Source: Lantana camara
Lineage: Eukaryota; Streptophyta; Magnoliopsida; Lamiales; Verbenaceae
Length of the DNA stretch: 64,000 nt
Assembly (NCBI GenBank): GCA_037501455.1
Contig: CM074855.1
Location: 57,419,001 to 57,483,000, forward strand
Direction: 5' to 3'
Shown here: positions 47,620-59,934 of the stretch, one piece after another
Layout of the letters: each line of letters opens with the position of its first letter
How positions within the stretch are numbered: position 1 is the first letter of the stretch
The notes under the pieces: model-generated
Database searches by the model: none
The model's input: only the letters and a program-made list of their open reading frames with translations
What the model was told of the DNA's origin: nothing
Program-made: the position numbers and the translations under genes

Positions 47620-50600
47620 TTTAACATCCCGCTCGTCCGACCCTACAGGTACATTGTAACGAGAATGTTATTTTCATTTTAAATTAATTAATTAATTAAG
47701 CAATGGTGTCTTATTTTAATTATTTCGTAATTATATGAAACTACTTGAATTATTTGATTTAAATGTCAAAATGTGCCTGTGTTTAAATTACTTGAAATCA
47801 CGTAATATGTGAATTTATAATATATGAATTTATTTCCCGAGCATGCTAATTTCGTGAATTATGTGATAAATGTGATTTAAGGATGTAATTGTATAATTTT
47901 ATAATATGTGGACTTAATTGAAATTTGGTTCTTGGACTTAATTGCAACTGTTTGAAAGTTTTGGACTAAAAAAATGAGTCATTTTAGTACACTTGTGTAC
48001 ATTTTATTTCGTATCTTGAGCTACGGCACTCGGATTCGAGTCCCATCTTTGGCGTTTAACTCCTTTCGACGATCCGGATGCAATGGAACAAGTTTCATTA
48101 TTTTTCGATGCCATTTAGACCTCCGACGACGCGAATTTCATCCCCTCGTGCCTTATTACACCCCTATGACCTATGTATTTGAGTTATGGGACCCATCCTT
48201 CACCAATTCTTTGAACTTAAGCCATTTTTTAGCCACATATCCCTCTCATTTCTTCCTCCCTCACATGATACTCAGCAGCCAAGATCAAGGAGGAGAGATT
48301 CTTACTATTCATCATCTTCAAGCTCAAGATTTGCTCAAGATCTTCTAGTTTTCTTCGATCTTCAACAATTCGAGGTAAGATCCGTATTCCTTACGATTTG
48401 TGCTTCAATATATGCTTCATTTTGTGTCTTATACTTGAGGTTTTATGCATGATTGGAGAAAGGCATGAATAGTTAGGTTTTCTCGAAAATTTTGAATACA
48501 TGCTCATATGTGTTTATGATGAGTCCTAAGCTAGAGAATGAGTTCATTTATGTCCTTATATCTCGTTTCTTTCCATTAAATACATGGTGGTTATGTGTAT
48601 TAACTTCTACGATTAATGAACTTGAGATTATGAAAGAAAAATTGGGGATTTTGGGCTCAAAACCGAATTGCTGTCACAACTCTTAGTTGTTGTTAATATG
48701 CTGTTGTTTTAATGAAGTTTTGCATGAATTTTGAGCATGAAATGCATGGTAAATAATCAAATTTCGTGGTGCTCTGTTACATGATGTTGTTGCCCTGCTT
48801 TAACCTTCATTTTAGATGCATTGTGATTGAGTTTGAGCATGAAACGAACTGCTGCACGCTGCTACTTCTTGTTATTCGTTTGTTGTCAGTTTTGTGAAGT
48901 TTTGAGCTTGATTCTTGCATGATTTGAGGCCTAACTTACATGTACAGCTCCAACCCTATTTCATGATCATGTTGCTTGCATTTAACCTTCATTTAGATGC
49001 AAATTGATTGAGGTTTAGGCTTGAAAATGGACTGCATACCTGACGTACATATGCTATCAGTTTTGTGTTTTGAGCATGAAATTTGCATGGTTTTCGCATG
49101 AATTTCATTGATTAACTACTGCCCCTGCTATGCTGTATTAACGGTTACATTTAACCATCATTGTAGCTGCAAAAGGATGAGTTTTATGCATGAAAAGTAA
49201 CTGGAAAATCTGCTCCTTTCTTACCGAGTTGCTGTCAGGATTTTGTGCCTTGTTTGTTAATTCTTCGAGCTCCATTTCGTGTGAAATTACATGGTTATGA
49301 AGTATTTGAGTTTCTTTACATGTTAGATTTATTTTCCCAAGCTTTTAACTCTTATTTCAACTCCAAACTTGATGAAATGGCTGCTTGAATCCATGCCCTT
49401 CCTTGTTCCAATTTTCTTGCACGTTTGAAGTGATCTTGTGTAGATTTCTTGAAAGTTATGCATCCTAATTGGTCTTAAGACATCATATAATAAGTGTATG
49501 GTTGGAATTTCCATGAAAGTCTTGGATTCATTAGGTTTCATTTGGGGTTTTGAAACTCTTGGCATGAATATGAATATATGCACCTCCCTTGCATTCCTCC
49601 TTGTATATCTTCATGTATGCATGAGTTTATGAGTTGATATGGTATTCATTTGGTTGAGTTCTGAGTTGGTTTCATGTATTTTGGCCTCCCACTTCGTTCT
49701 TGCACTATTTTTACTTCGTTTTGCTGCTGGAGAGGGATCCACGGGCGTGGATCCTTCTCTATTTTCTGCCTGAGTTTGTTTTGTTTTGTTTACCCCTCAA
49801 ACGAACTCTGATTTACCTAATTTTTGAACCCACGGAAACCTCTTGAAGTCTAAAATATTCTCCCAGTTGTAATTTCCTAAATATCTTTTCCCATATGTGA
49901 GATACAATCAACTATTTTTGGTGTCGCCATTTCTTCGGAAATCTGCACTTATCCAACTTCGAGCCTACGCCGTTTTCACCTCGCTTTGAACCATGATTTG
50001 AGCCATATATGTAGCACCCCGGACACGTGGAGGTGCCACACCCCCGCACTATAGGTCAATCCACACGCGAAACGGCCAATCCGTACATGAACCAACCTAT
50101 AGCGAACGGGTGACAATGCAATAGACGACAAGCTAGGCGGGAAAACCTATACATGCGACATAATAAAGCGGAAGCATAAAACAATTACTATCAAATATTT
50201 CCATTTACCGAATAGAACATATTCTAACTTACATATCAATACATTATCATCTCCTTAAATAACTAACATATAACAGTAAACATGATTCTCTCGAATAATA
50301 AATAAACAATCAAATAATGCACCGTGTTTGACTCAACTCTAACAACTGGACTCGACTCACTTCCCGCCTAGCACGCACCTGCAATACCTGAAAGGTGGAG
50401 GTGTCAGTCTGTGAAGACCGAGTGAGGGGTTTATATACATATTAGCGCAGATAACATGCAAGTTATATTCTCGGGTAAAGATTATAAAAGATAAATATAG
50501 TATTTCAAGAATAAAGTATTCTTCGCCCGAGAATACAACGGTCAATATTAGATACTAGTTCTTTCATGCAATCGATAAACATGCTTGCTTGATTATAAAT

Positions 50601-50707
50601 TAATAGGTGATCACGCAATTCAATTTCTTTGCAATCGTGCGATAGTGTACTCAATTAGCACATTCATGGAATGAAAATCATGCAATCAATACATGGCTTG
50701 CTTGTAA

Positions 50708-51009
50708 CACGATAGGGTTGTTCTTCCTGTGGTTGGACGGACAACCACTAGCTCTAAGACCAGCCCAACGCCCTCACTAAGGAGAACCTGGCCAGGAGAA
50801 CGCATGTACACGATAGGCCTTTGTTCTTCTTGGGGTTGGACGGACAACCACTAGCTCTAAGACCAGCCCATCACCCTCACTAGGGAGGACCTGGCCAAGA
50901 GAACACACGAACACGATACGGTATTGTTCTTCCTGTGATTGGACGGACAATCACCAGCCCGAAGACCAGTCCAGCGCCCTCACTAGGGAGGACCTGGCCA
51001 GGAGAACGC
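50708..51009 (-). repeat. Three tandem repeats of about 102 bp in I LTR (left)
   Basis: Units start at about 50710, 50811 and 50914. Each contains CGATA, a TGGACGGACAA core, CCAG and CCTCACTAGGGAGGACCTGG-like sequence. They lie inside candidate intron 2. The copy in the other LTR is at 56299-56600. Confidence 0.9.
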
Positions 51010-51448
51010 ACTACTTGCTTTCATGACATGACTTAAAATGATCAATGATTTATAGAGATTATAATTATAAATACCTTTTTGGCCGAAATATCACATAAGG
51101 GATATACGGGTTCTATATAACTAGAAATTAAACCTCACTTGACAGGCGACACACGACTCATGATGGCGTGAACGTGATCATGCTTGACAATCTCCGCCCT
51201 GGAGAATCACTGGACATGAAACGGGACAATGTACGTGCATGAGACCATAATTCCAGCATATTATCTCATATAATGACGCACGGCATGATCATACACGAGA
51301 CATCGAGCAATACACAATGTAACATGATAACATGTTGTTTCGACATATAATCAATCATATAATAGCAATTTGGGGTCAAATAAGCCATTGGAACGAGGGG
51401 CTAAAAATGTAATTTTTATGCAGAAAGTTTCTGCACTACCAGAGAGCT

Positions 51449-51645
51449 GGGAACGGCCGTTCCAGGTTTTAGTTCAAAGTGGGAATGGCCGTTCCCGCTG
51501 TCGGGCTCCCCGAAGATGGGAACGGCCGTTCCCGTCTGTGAGACAAAGTGGGAACGGGTGTTCGCGCCCTCGCCGCTTGACACATTATTCAAACAATGGG
51601 AACGGCTGTTCCCCAATTGCAAAGGGGACGGGAACGGCCGTTCCC
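51449..51645. repeat. Array of six GGGAACGGCCGTTCCC palindromes in I LTR (left)
   Basis: Units start at 51449, 51481, 51518, 51550, 51598 and 51630. Two are perfect 16-bp palindromes and the others differ by one to three bases. They lie in candidate intron 1. The right LTR copy is at about 57040-57236. Confidence 0.9.
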
Positions 51646-52582
51646 ATTACACAGAAGGTTCAGAAACAGGGGAGAAGAACAGGGGAAATACGAACACCCT
51701 TCCAACCTCAACAAAGCTCACATAATTCAATCCTTTATGTTATCATTCATGAAAGGAAACATGTATATATGCATAGAGTGCAATAAAACCCAACATAAAT
51801 ACATGTTTCATGCCTTGAACATCATAATTCGCAATTCAAGCTCATAATTGAGTTTAGCATATAACTTCAAATTCTTCAAGAATTCAAACATTTCAAGCTA
51901 AAAGCATGAAATCATACTCCTAGCATCAAATAATCATGTTAGCTAGCTCAACCACTAACCCTAGTCTCATACATGAATTCCAAGAACTTACCTATGTATA
52001 CCTTGAGATAAAATAATGGAAGAAGATGATAAAATGAATGATCAAGCTTCAAAACTCCCAATTTTCTTGAAAAGAGTTGGTGAATTTGATGAAATCTCCT
52101 TTCCTTTTTGGTATTTGTGGCTCGGTGGAAAAGGGAGAAAGAATGGATGATAATTCTTGATGGAATGAAAAATGAAGAACAAGGAAGAGATGCATACCGA
52201 TATATTTGGGAAAATATGTAATATTTATGAGTTAATCCTCCAATTTCCATAAGTTATGCAATTGAGGATACAAGGTTTGGAAAATGATCAATTTAGTCCT
52301 CAAAGGTTTTCATGCAATTAGGTCCTTAAAGAAAGGGAAATTAACAATTAAGGGCAACAAATTTGGACAATTAATTCATGTAACAATTAAATTCCATTCG
52401 TACAAGAATTCTCAATTTGACACGTATTTCATATAATTTTCACGTAATCATGTTGAACACAATATATAAAAATTAATGTAACACGTTTAAATTAAATAAA
52501 CGAAAATAATAAAATAAAGTCCTAACGCTCGAAACCCACACGTGTCGAGCGTACCTGACTGTCTGAAATTCGGGGCGTTACA

Positions 52583-52640
52583 ACTCTCTCGCCCTTAAGA
52601 GAATCCGTCCTCGGATTCCATGTCCTGAATTTCTAGAATT
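52583..52640 (-). other. Element I polypurine tract and pre-PPT hairpin
   Basis: On the minus strand GAATCCG-AGGA-CGGATTC (52601-52618) precedes TCTTAAGGGCGAGAGAG next to the LTR. The purine tract is interrupted by pyrimidines. Confidence 0.8.
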
Positions 52641-52827
52641 CAATTGGCTCTTACGTGTTCATCCCACGCGGGTTAGCTACTCCCCGTCAAGGATTAGTTC
52701 GAAAGAGATCATCAATCCACAAGGTCCGCCAAGATGTGAAATCACGACCCTCAACATCCCGGAATCTAACACTCGAAAGAAAACCTAACCTTCCACTAGA
52801 ACAACTTGACAAGTAGTTGAAAATACT

Positions 52828-52931
52828 GAGAGTGTCCCGTCTCTCAAACAATTAACGAGAGAACCCCGTCTCCCGAGCAAGTAACAAGAGAGCCCCGTCT
52901 CTTGACAACCCTGAGAGAATCCCCGTCTCTC
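52828..52931 (-). repeat. Four tandem GAGAGACGGGG...TCTCTC hairpins of element I
   Basis: Coding-strand units lie at 52828-52845, 52857-52874, 52886-52903 and 52913-52931, with 27-29 bp spacing. One unit has the compensated stem AAGAGA/TCTCTT. It matches the array in element C. Confidence 0.9.
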
Positions 52932-55581
52932 ACACACACGAAATAAAATTCAGGAAGCAATTAAACAATTAATTACAATTAACACGCAAGGCTCACATAA
53001 AAATTATAATTTACAAATAATGGTTCATGTAAACGGGTAATAACAATTAAGGAGTTATATACGGGAACAATAAAATAATACTAATAAATAAGGAATAACG
53101 TACAAGAATATTAAAATAACAATTAAGTAATGGTGCACGTGGTATGCATGATTGAGTGTACCGTTCACCAAGGATTGGAGTTCTGGAACTGAATTAATTC
53201 AGTTGAATACTTGATTCTTTAGTTGAGATTTTCCCGCTTTGTAGCACTGCGGTTCGATATTCCCATTTCTGATAACCATCTCTGCGCTTGTGCTAATTTC
53301 TAACATAATCCGTAAATCATCATTAATCACCACATCTTCAGACCCGTTTTAATCCCAGATTTGCCGGTTGAACAAGAACTGATTCCCACATTTACTTTCT
53401 GACCTTGAATTGAAAATACCCCTGAGTTTCCGTCATGGTTGTACGTTCAAGCTTAAAAGACTAGCTTTGTGCTCCAAACAAGCTTTTATCTATTTTACAG
53501 AGAGCACAGCTTTTACCATTTCCTCGACCTTGTAATCGAGGTGAAGCAATTTCCGAAGCAAAGATCTTACACCCTTTTTTTTTTTTTGAAATCCGAACGT
53601 TGAGCTCTTATTCTCTTAGTAAGTAGCAAGGTGGGTATTTGCTATAGAGGATCCCGTGAGAGTAATTCAGCAAGCACACTTGCATAGAAGCCGAAAAATC
53701 AGGTCCTAGTGAAACGTCTTCCTTTGACCCCTGAAATTTGATGACATACCTACCAATTCTGCGAAATATCTTGAAAAAGAGGATCAATCAGTCTTCCGTC
53801 CTTCTGAAGTGTTCATGGTACACTGGTATGTTTATGGAGGCAACGGCGACAGCACGTATGAGAGCATGGTGTACTATCACAGGCATCTCTAGGGTATAAG
53901 TAATAACTTCGTAAGAAAACTCTTGTTGGAATTAACCTACTAAAACTGAAGATTGCTTCCAAGTATTACCCAACTGAATCCTTTCTATTTACTGAGTCAA
54001 ATGATATCCTCAGGCTATCGGAGAACTACGGACGGTGTACTCATTTCTGGAAAATGATAATGGAACGAAGGTACTGTCAATAATGGGACTTTCCTTTGAA
54101 TGAGAGGGAGAAAGTTTAGATTATTGACAACCTTCTTCACATGATTCTGATAGAGAATTCCAGGAAGAATTGATTCTCTGAAAATTCCCAACTTCCTTGA
54201 GTGCTATCGAACTTCAGAATTTAAACTTATTTTCAGACCGGCTCTCCCCCTTATGAAAATAGAAATTTTCTTATCCTTTAGATTCATTCTATCTTTTCCC
54301 AATTGCAAGCTTCTCTGCTGACTCAATTCCCGTAACCTTTTCCCTTGTTCTACTTGTTATTAATCAAGATTTTGGATTGAGGATCCTTTTCTAATTCTCT
54401 CTGCCAGCATCATACTCAACTTGAAGCTCCCTGACTGTCACCACTTTGATTTGATATTAAATTTTCCAGCATCCCACAACCCTTCTGCTACTCGTGAAAT
54501 TGTCATATCCTGTACTTACCACCTACTGCTTCTAGATTCAGATTTGCCAAGTAAACACCCTGATTCAGAGCAAGAAAAGTTCTTTTTCCTACCCTTACTG
54601 AATCCCAAAAATGCTGATTAATTTTCTGAAGGTTGAAAGACCCACAGAACATTTATCTGCTTGAACTCATCATCATTTTCCGGTTCCCAAAATTTTCCAA
54701 TATTTATTTCATACCCCTCCTCCTACTAAATCCTGGATCAGTAAATTCTCACAATCCCAAACATTTCTAAGCTTCAAACAGAATCGAATAACCCGGTTAC
54801 CAACATAATATCCGATGATTCAGAGATCTCCTCGTTAACTTCAAATTGATAGAAATAGGAGCAAAGATTGTGCAGAGCATAGGGAAAGCCTATTGACAAT
54901 AAACACTAAATAATGCATGATGGTTAAAATGTCAATGCACGTAGCAATCTACCAACAATTTACAATGCAACACGTTAAAACAATTATATCACTTTGAAGG
55001 TATTCATATAAATAAGGAAATGTAAAGAAAGTAAATAATTTGATCATGTATCCAAAGCATCAAGTAGGAAATTTCAAATACAATTAGAACGACATTTGTA
55101 AATGAAAAGCAATTTAATTAACAATTATGATGCACGTGCTTATGAATGCATTGAAGAACCTGGCACCATTGAAATGTTGTGCTCGATCTTGGTGTCCATT
55201 CTTGGTTGGCCGCATTGCCACTTGGTCCAAGCGGCTGATCATCCTCTTATTTTTAAAAGTTCTCCGGTCTCGATTCATACATTTCCCAAAACCTGTCACA
55301 TAATTGATGCTGATAACAAGAATTTAATATAAATTGAAACAAGTATTTCATCAATATTTAAAATAAACACGTTGGTCACATAAATTTCTAAACAATTCAA
55401 GATCACTCCATGGAAATTAATAGCATGAATTAATACAAAGTACAAGCTATCAAGTATTTCAGGTAATTCAAAGAATCCAAGTACAAATAAAATGCAAAAC
55501 TCTCAGATTATCAAGTAATTCCTACGCCGTACGACCTAGACTCGACACGACACGACACTAGAACCTCGGTTTTGCAACCGG
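52932..55581 (-). other. Element I internal region, no recognisable genes
   Basis: About 2.6 kb of AT-rich sequence with only short open frames. Near 53120-53170 the coding strand shares GTGAACGGTACAC and CATGCATACCACG with the post-gag segment of element C. A T-rich run lies at about 53575-53588. I find no zinc knuckle, RT or integrase motif on either strand. Confidence 0.7.
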
Positions 55582-55593
55582 GCTCTGATACCA
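55582..55593 (-). other. Element I primer-binding site
   Basis: TGGTATCAGAGC on the minus strand, 7 nt from the 5' LTR at 55601. The following bases form CGGTT-GCAA-AACCG, with outer pairing AGAGCC/GGTTCT (including one G.U). Confidence 0.9.
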
Positions 55594-55600
55594 CCTTAGA

Positions 55601-58176
55601 TGTAGCACCCCGGACACGTGGAGGTGCCACACCCCCGCAATATAGGTCAATCCACACACGAAACGGCCAATCCGTACATGAACCAACCTATAGCGAACGG
55701 GTGACAATGCAATAGACGACAAGCTAGGCGGGAAAACCTATACATGCGACATAATAAAGCGGAAGCATAAAACAATCACTATCAAATATTTCCATTTACC
55801 GAATAGAACATATTCTAACTTACATATCAATACATTATCATCTCCTTAAAAAACTAACATATAACAGTAAACATGATTCTCTCGAATAATAAATAAACAA
55901 TCAAATAATGCACCGTGTTTGACTCAACTCTAACAACTGGACTCGACTCACTTCCCGCCTAGCACGCACCTGCAATACCTGAAAGGTGGAGTTGTCAGTC
56001 TGTGAAGACCGAGTGAGGGGTTTATATACATATTAGCGCAGATAACATGCAAGTTATATTCTCGGGTAAAGATTATAAAAGATAAATATAGGATTTCAAG
56101 AATAAAGTATTCTTCGCCCGAGAATACAACGGTCAATATTAGATACTTGTTCTTTCATGCAATCGATAAACATGCTTGCTTGATTATAAATTAATAGGTG
56201 ATCACGCAATTCAATTTCCGTGCAATCGTGCGATAGTGTACTCAATTAGCACATTCATGGAATGAAAATCATGCAATCAATACATGGCTTGCTTGTAACA
56301 CGATAGGGTTGTTCTTCCTGTGGTTGGACGGACAACCACTAGCTCTAAGACCAGCCCAGCGCCCTCACTAAGGAGAACCTGGCCAGGAGAACGCATGTAC
56401 ACGATAGGCCTTTGTTCTTCTTGGGGTTGGACGGACAACCACTAGCTCTAAGACCAGCCCAGCACCCTCACTAGGGAGGACCTGGCCAAGAGAACACACG
56501 AACACGATACGGTATTGTTCTTCCTGTGATTGGACGGACAATCACCAGCCCGAAGACCAGTCCAGCGCCCTCACTAGGGAGGACCTGGCCAGGAGAACGC
56601 ACTACTTGCTTTCATGACATGACTTAAAATGATCAATGATTTATAGAGATTATAATTATAAATACCTTTTTGGCCGAAATATCACAAAAGGGATATACGG
56701 GTTCTATATAACTACAAATTAAACCTCACCTGACAGGCGACACACGACTCATGATGGCGTGAACGTGATCATGCTTGACAATCTCCGCCCTGGAGAATCA
56801 CTGGACATGAAACGGGACAATGTACGTGCATGAGACCATAATTCCAGTATATTATCTCATATAATGACGCACGGCATGATCATACACGAGACATCGAGCA
56901 ATACACAGTGTAACATGATAACATGTTGTTTCGACATATAATCAATCATATAATAGCAATTTGGGGTCAAATAAGCAATTGGAACGAGGGGCTAAAAATG
57001 TAATTTTTATGCAGAAAGTTTCTGCACTACCAGAGAGCTGGGAACGGCCGTTCCAGGTTTTAGTTCAAAGTGGGAATGGCCGTTCCCTCTGTCGGGCTCC
57101 CCGAAGATGGGAACGGCCGTTCCCTCTGTGAGACAAAGTGGGAACGGGTGTTCCCGTCCTCGCCGCCTGACACATTATTCAAACAATGGGAACGGCTGTT
57201 CCCCAATTGCAAAGGGGACGGGAACGGCTGTTCCTGTTACACAGAAGGTTCAGAAACAGGGGAGAAGAACAGGGGAAATACGAACACCCTTCCAACCTCA
57301 ACAAAGCTCACATAATTCAATCCTTTATGTTATCATTCATGAAAGGAAACATGTATATATGCATAGAGTGCAATAAAACCCAACATAAATACATGTTTCA
57401 TGCCTTGAACATCATAATTCCCAATTCAAGCTCATAATTGAGTTTAGCATATAACTTCAAGTTCTTCAAGAATTCAAACATAAATTCAAGCTAAAAGCAT
57501 GAAATCATACCCCTAGCATCAAATAATCATGTTAGCTAGCTCAACCACTAACCCTAGTCTCATACATGAATTCCAAGAAATTACCTATGTATACCTTGAG
57601 ATAAAATAATGGAAGAAGATGATAAAATGAATGATCAAGCTTCAAAACTCCCAATTTTCTTGAAAAGAGTTGGTGAATTTGATGAAATCTCCTTTCCCTT
57701 TTTGGTATTTGTGGCTTGGTGGAAAAGGGAGAAAGAATGGATGATAATTCTTGATGGAATGAAAAATGAAGAACAAGGAAGAGATGCATACCGATATATT
57801 TGGGAAAATATGTAATATTTATGAGTTAATCCTCTAAATTCCATAAGTTATGCAATTGAGGATACAAGGTTTGGAAAATGATCAATTTAGTCCTCAAAGG
57901 TTTTCATGCAATTAGGTCCTTAAAGAAAGGGAAATGAACAATTAAGGGCAACAAATTTGCACAATTAATTCATGTAACAATTAAATTCCATTCGTACATG
58001 AATTCTCAATTTGACACGTATTTCATATAATTTTCACGTAATCATGTTGAACACAATATATAAAAATTAATGTAACACGTTTAAATTAAATAAACAAAAA
58101 TAATAAAATAAAGTCCTAACGCTCGAAGCCCACACGTGTCGAGCGTACCTGACTGTCTGAAATTCGGGGCGTTACA
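55601..58176 (-). repeat. I 5' LTR (2576 bp)
   Basis: Colinear with the 3' LTR, with scattered substitutions. Donor 2 is the consensus CAG/GTGAGG (56729). Acceptor 1 is at 56801, acceptor 2 at 55970, and donor 1 is CATAG/GTAATT (57584). The palindrome array has lost symmetry in the unit nearest the array end. Confidence 0.9.
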
Positions 58177-59934
58177 ATATACCATTTGAAAAGTCTATTT
58201 TTCTAGATTCTTATCCCACCAACCAAACTCAATTCCCATTTATTTAACACAGGATATTCTCAGTTTTCCACAGCCTATATGTTTCGAGAATTTCTTGTTT
58301 TGACCACTTTTCGCCCGGAGCCACCCTTTTTGTGTTTTCTTCCATTTTTGCTTGTACTTATCCAACTTGTTTATCTTGTATTTGTGTGTGATTGAACTAA
58401 TACACTTTATGTTTTGCATTTATGTTATGACTTCAACTTTTGTATATGTATATGAACCTGATTGCTGGATGTGCTTTCTCTTGTTAACTCTTACGCATCA
58501 TTTGCATCATATGCACTTGCTGAGCGTATATTTTGTATATTTTGAGTCTAAGAGTATCCCTTGTCATTTCTTTTGCTCATCTCTTGGTCCCGTGGGTAGC
58601 AAGGAAGTTCCCTAAGCGTCCGTTTGCTTCCGTTGCATATCCTTGTACTCCACTTATGTGGAAATGTGAGGTTTTGTTCTTTCAGTTAATATGACCTACA
58701 ACCCTAATGTTTTTTTAACCCGCATGCGATGTATATATATATGTATATAAATACGTGTTGAATAAGTATTTCGTGGGATTTGTCCCGTTTTGTCATGAGA
58801 CTTTGAAAACGCTTTTATACGTATATACACTCAATTTTTCGTTGCTCTCTTGAAAAGCTTTGGTAAGTGTGTGTGTGTGTGTTAGCGAGATAAGCTTTGT
58901 GATAAGTGCAAGTTTATGTTTGGGCCCCGGAGGAGTGGTATGTGAGTTCGGGTCGGCCATGGGGTCGCCGAGCTCTCTCATCAACACAACTCCCCAAAAG
59001 GGATGCTTAGCCCATCCTCGAGAGGTCGAGGGGAAGGCGGGTCTTCTTAAGCTGACGGTGTGCTACGTGACCCATCGAAGGAGCGGGCGGATCCCCCATC
59101 TCATTAAGTTTATAAGTGGGGGTGAGGGGTAGCGCCTCTTTCCCCAAACGGTGTTTAGGTGGGATTGATTTATGGGTTTTGCTTATGTTATGGAGTAAGT
59201 GGGTTGGAACTCGTTCTCACCGAGTTAGTTATGCTTTGCTTATCGTTATGAAACGGGGGTGGACTTCTAAACTTTAAGACTTGGTTGATTTTGGCCTTCG
59301 GCCTTAAACCGTCTTCCTTATACGTAGTACCACGGGATAAAATATTTTAGATTGCAAAAACCACACCCGGTTCATAAACCCACTTCATCTTTGGTTATGC
59401 TTTGGTCTTATATATATACGTTTGGGTGCGTGTGTTGGCCCCCTCACTAGTCTTTAGGACTGACCCTCGTTGTTGTTTCCCCTTTTTCTCCCTTTTTGAG
59501 TTGCAGGGGCTTGGAGGTTGAGCTACGTGGTTGTCTTGTGTTGTAGTTGTGGATAGCTAGAGTCCCATGCTTTATATTTTTGTTTCCTTACACATTTTTC
59601 TAGTTTTGAAATATGTATAACTTATGCTTTAGAATTTTGGATTTTGGATAATTGTATGAGTTAATTTGGCCCGGGTTGGGCATGCCATATTTAATTGTTT
59701 TAGTTACCCTTAGTTGGAAAGCAAGTATGTTTGGCTATTTGAAATCCTGGTGCTTCCACATTCGTTATGTATTTTTATTATGCACTCTGAGTAGGGTCTA
59801 GACCGCCTATCTTAGGTTGTGTTTTGCTTGTCACCCGTTCGCCATGGCTTGATGCGTGGGTAGAGTCCCCATTTCGTTTCACGTGTCGGGCTATGGTATG
59901 GGGGATGTGGTGCCCTTCGCTCTGGGGTGCTACA

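Larger units (their letters stand above)
50010..52582 (-). repeat. I 3' LTR (2573 bp)
   Basis: Plus strand TGTAGCACCCCGGACACG to TCGGGGCGTTACA. Coding-strand leader signals: donor 1 CATAG/GTAAGT at 51991, acceptor 1 CATGTCCAG at 51210, a 71-nt middle exon, donor 2 at 51138 (weakened here: CAA/GTGAGG), branch point CTGAC at 50403-50407 and acceptor ATTGCAG at 50379. It contains the three-unit 102-bp repeat and the six-unit palindrome array annotated separately. Confidence 0.9.
50010..58176 (-). mobile_element. Non-coding, LARD-like non-autonomous element I (8.2 kb)
   Basis: Two LTRs (50010-52582 and 55601-58176) flank a 3.0-kb internal region that has a PBS and PPT but no recognisable gag or pol. 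Target duplications are ATATA (50005-50009 and 58177-58181), and the H 5' LTR preserves the empty site. It shares the post-gag segment and four-hairpin array with gag-containing element C, so it looks like a further-deleted member of the same lineage. Confidence 0.9.
38312..59934 (+). mobile_element. Non-autonomous element H, split by two later insertions
   Basis: Plus-strand order: 5' LTR (38312-46070, containing the G solo LTR), PBS, decayed gag, PPT, and 3' LTR (47620-59934, containing element I). With the insertions removed, the LTRs are about 4.0 and 4.1 kb and the internal part only about 1.55 kb, with no pol. It inserted in the B2 LTR, because 38311 and 59935 are contiguous in the homologous B1 sequence near 63610. 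A clean target duplication is not visible (GATAC versus TACAC). Confidence 0.85.
47620..59934 (+). repeat. H 3' LTR (interrupted 50010-58176)
   Basis: Begins TTTAACATCCCGC, with the terminal TG mutated to TT, and ends GGGGTGCTACA. It is colinear with the 5' LTR. Donor 1 CGAG/GTAAGA is kept (48375), but acceptor 1 has changed from CAG to CAT (58578-58580) and donor 2 has lost its -1 G (AAAT/GTGAGG, 58666). Acceptor 2 TTGCAG (59506) and branch point CTGAC (59460-59464) remain. Confidence 0.85.

Noticed and set aside
51370..51786. Overlapping open frames of 68-138 codons in three frames over the I LTR
   Set aside because: They arise from the palindrome repeat lacking stops, differ in frame between copies, and match no protein family. 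The same explanation applies to 57070-57437.
54421..54621. 66-codon frame inside element I as a gene
   Set aside because: No motif, no conservation elsewhere in the window, and on the strand opposite to the element.
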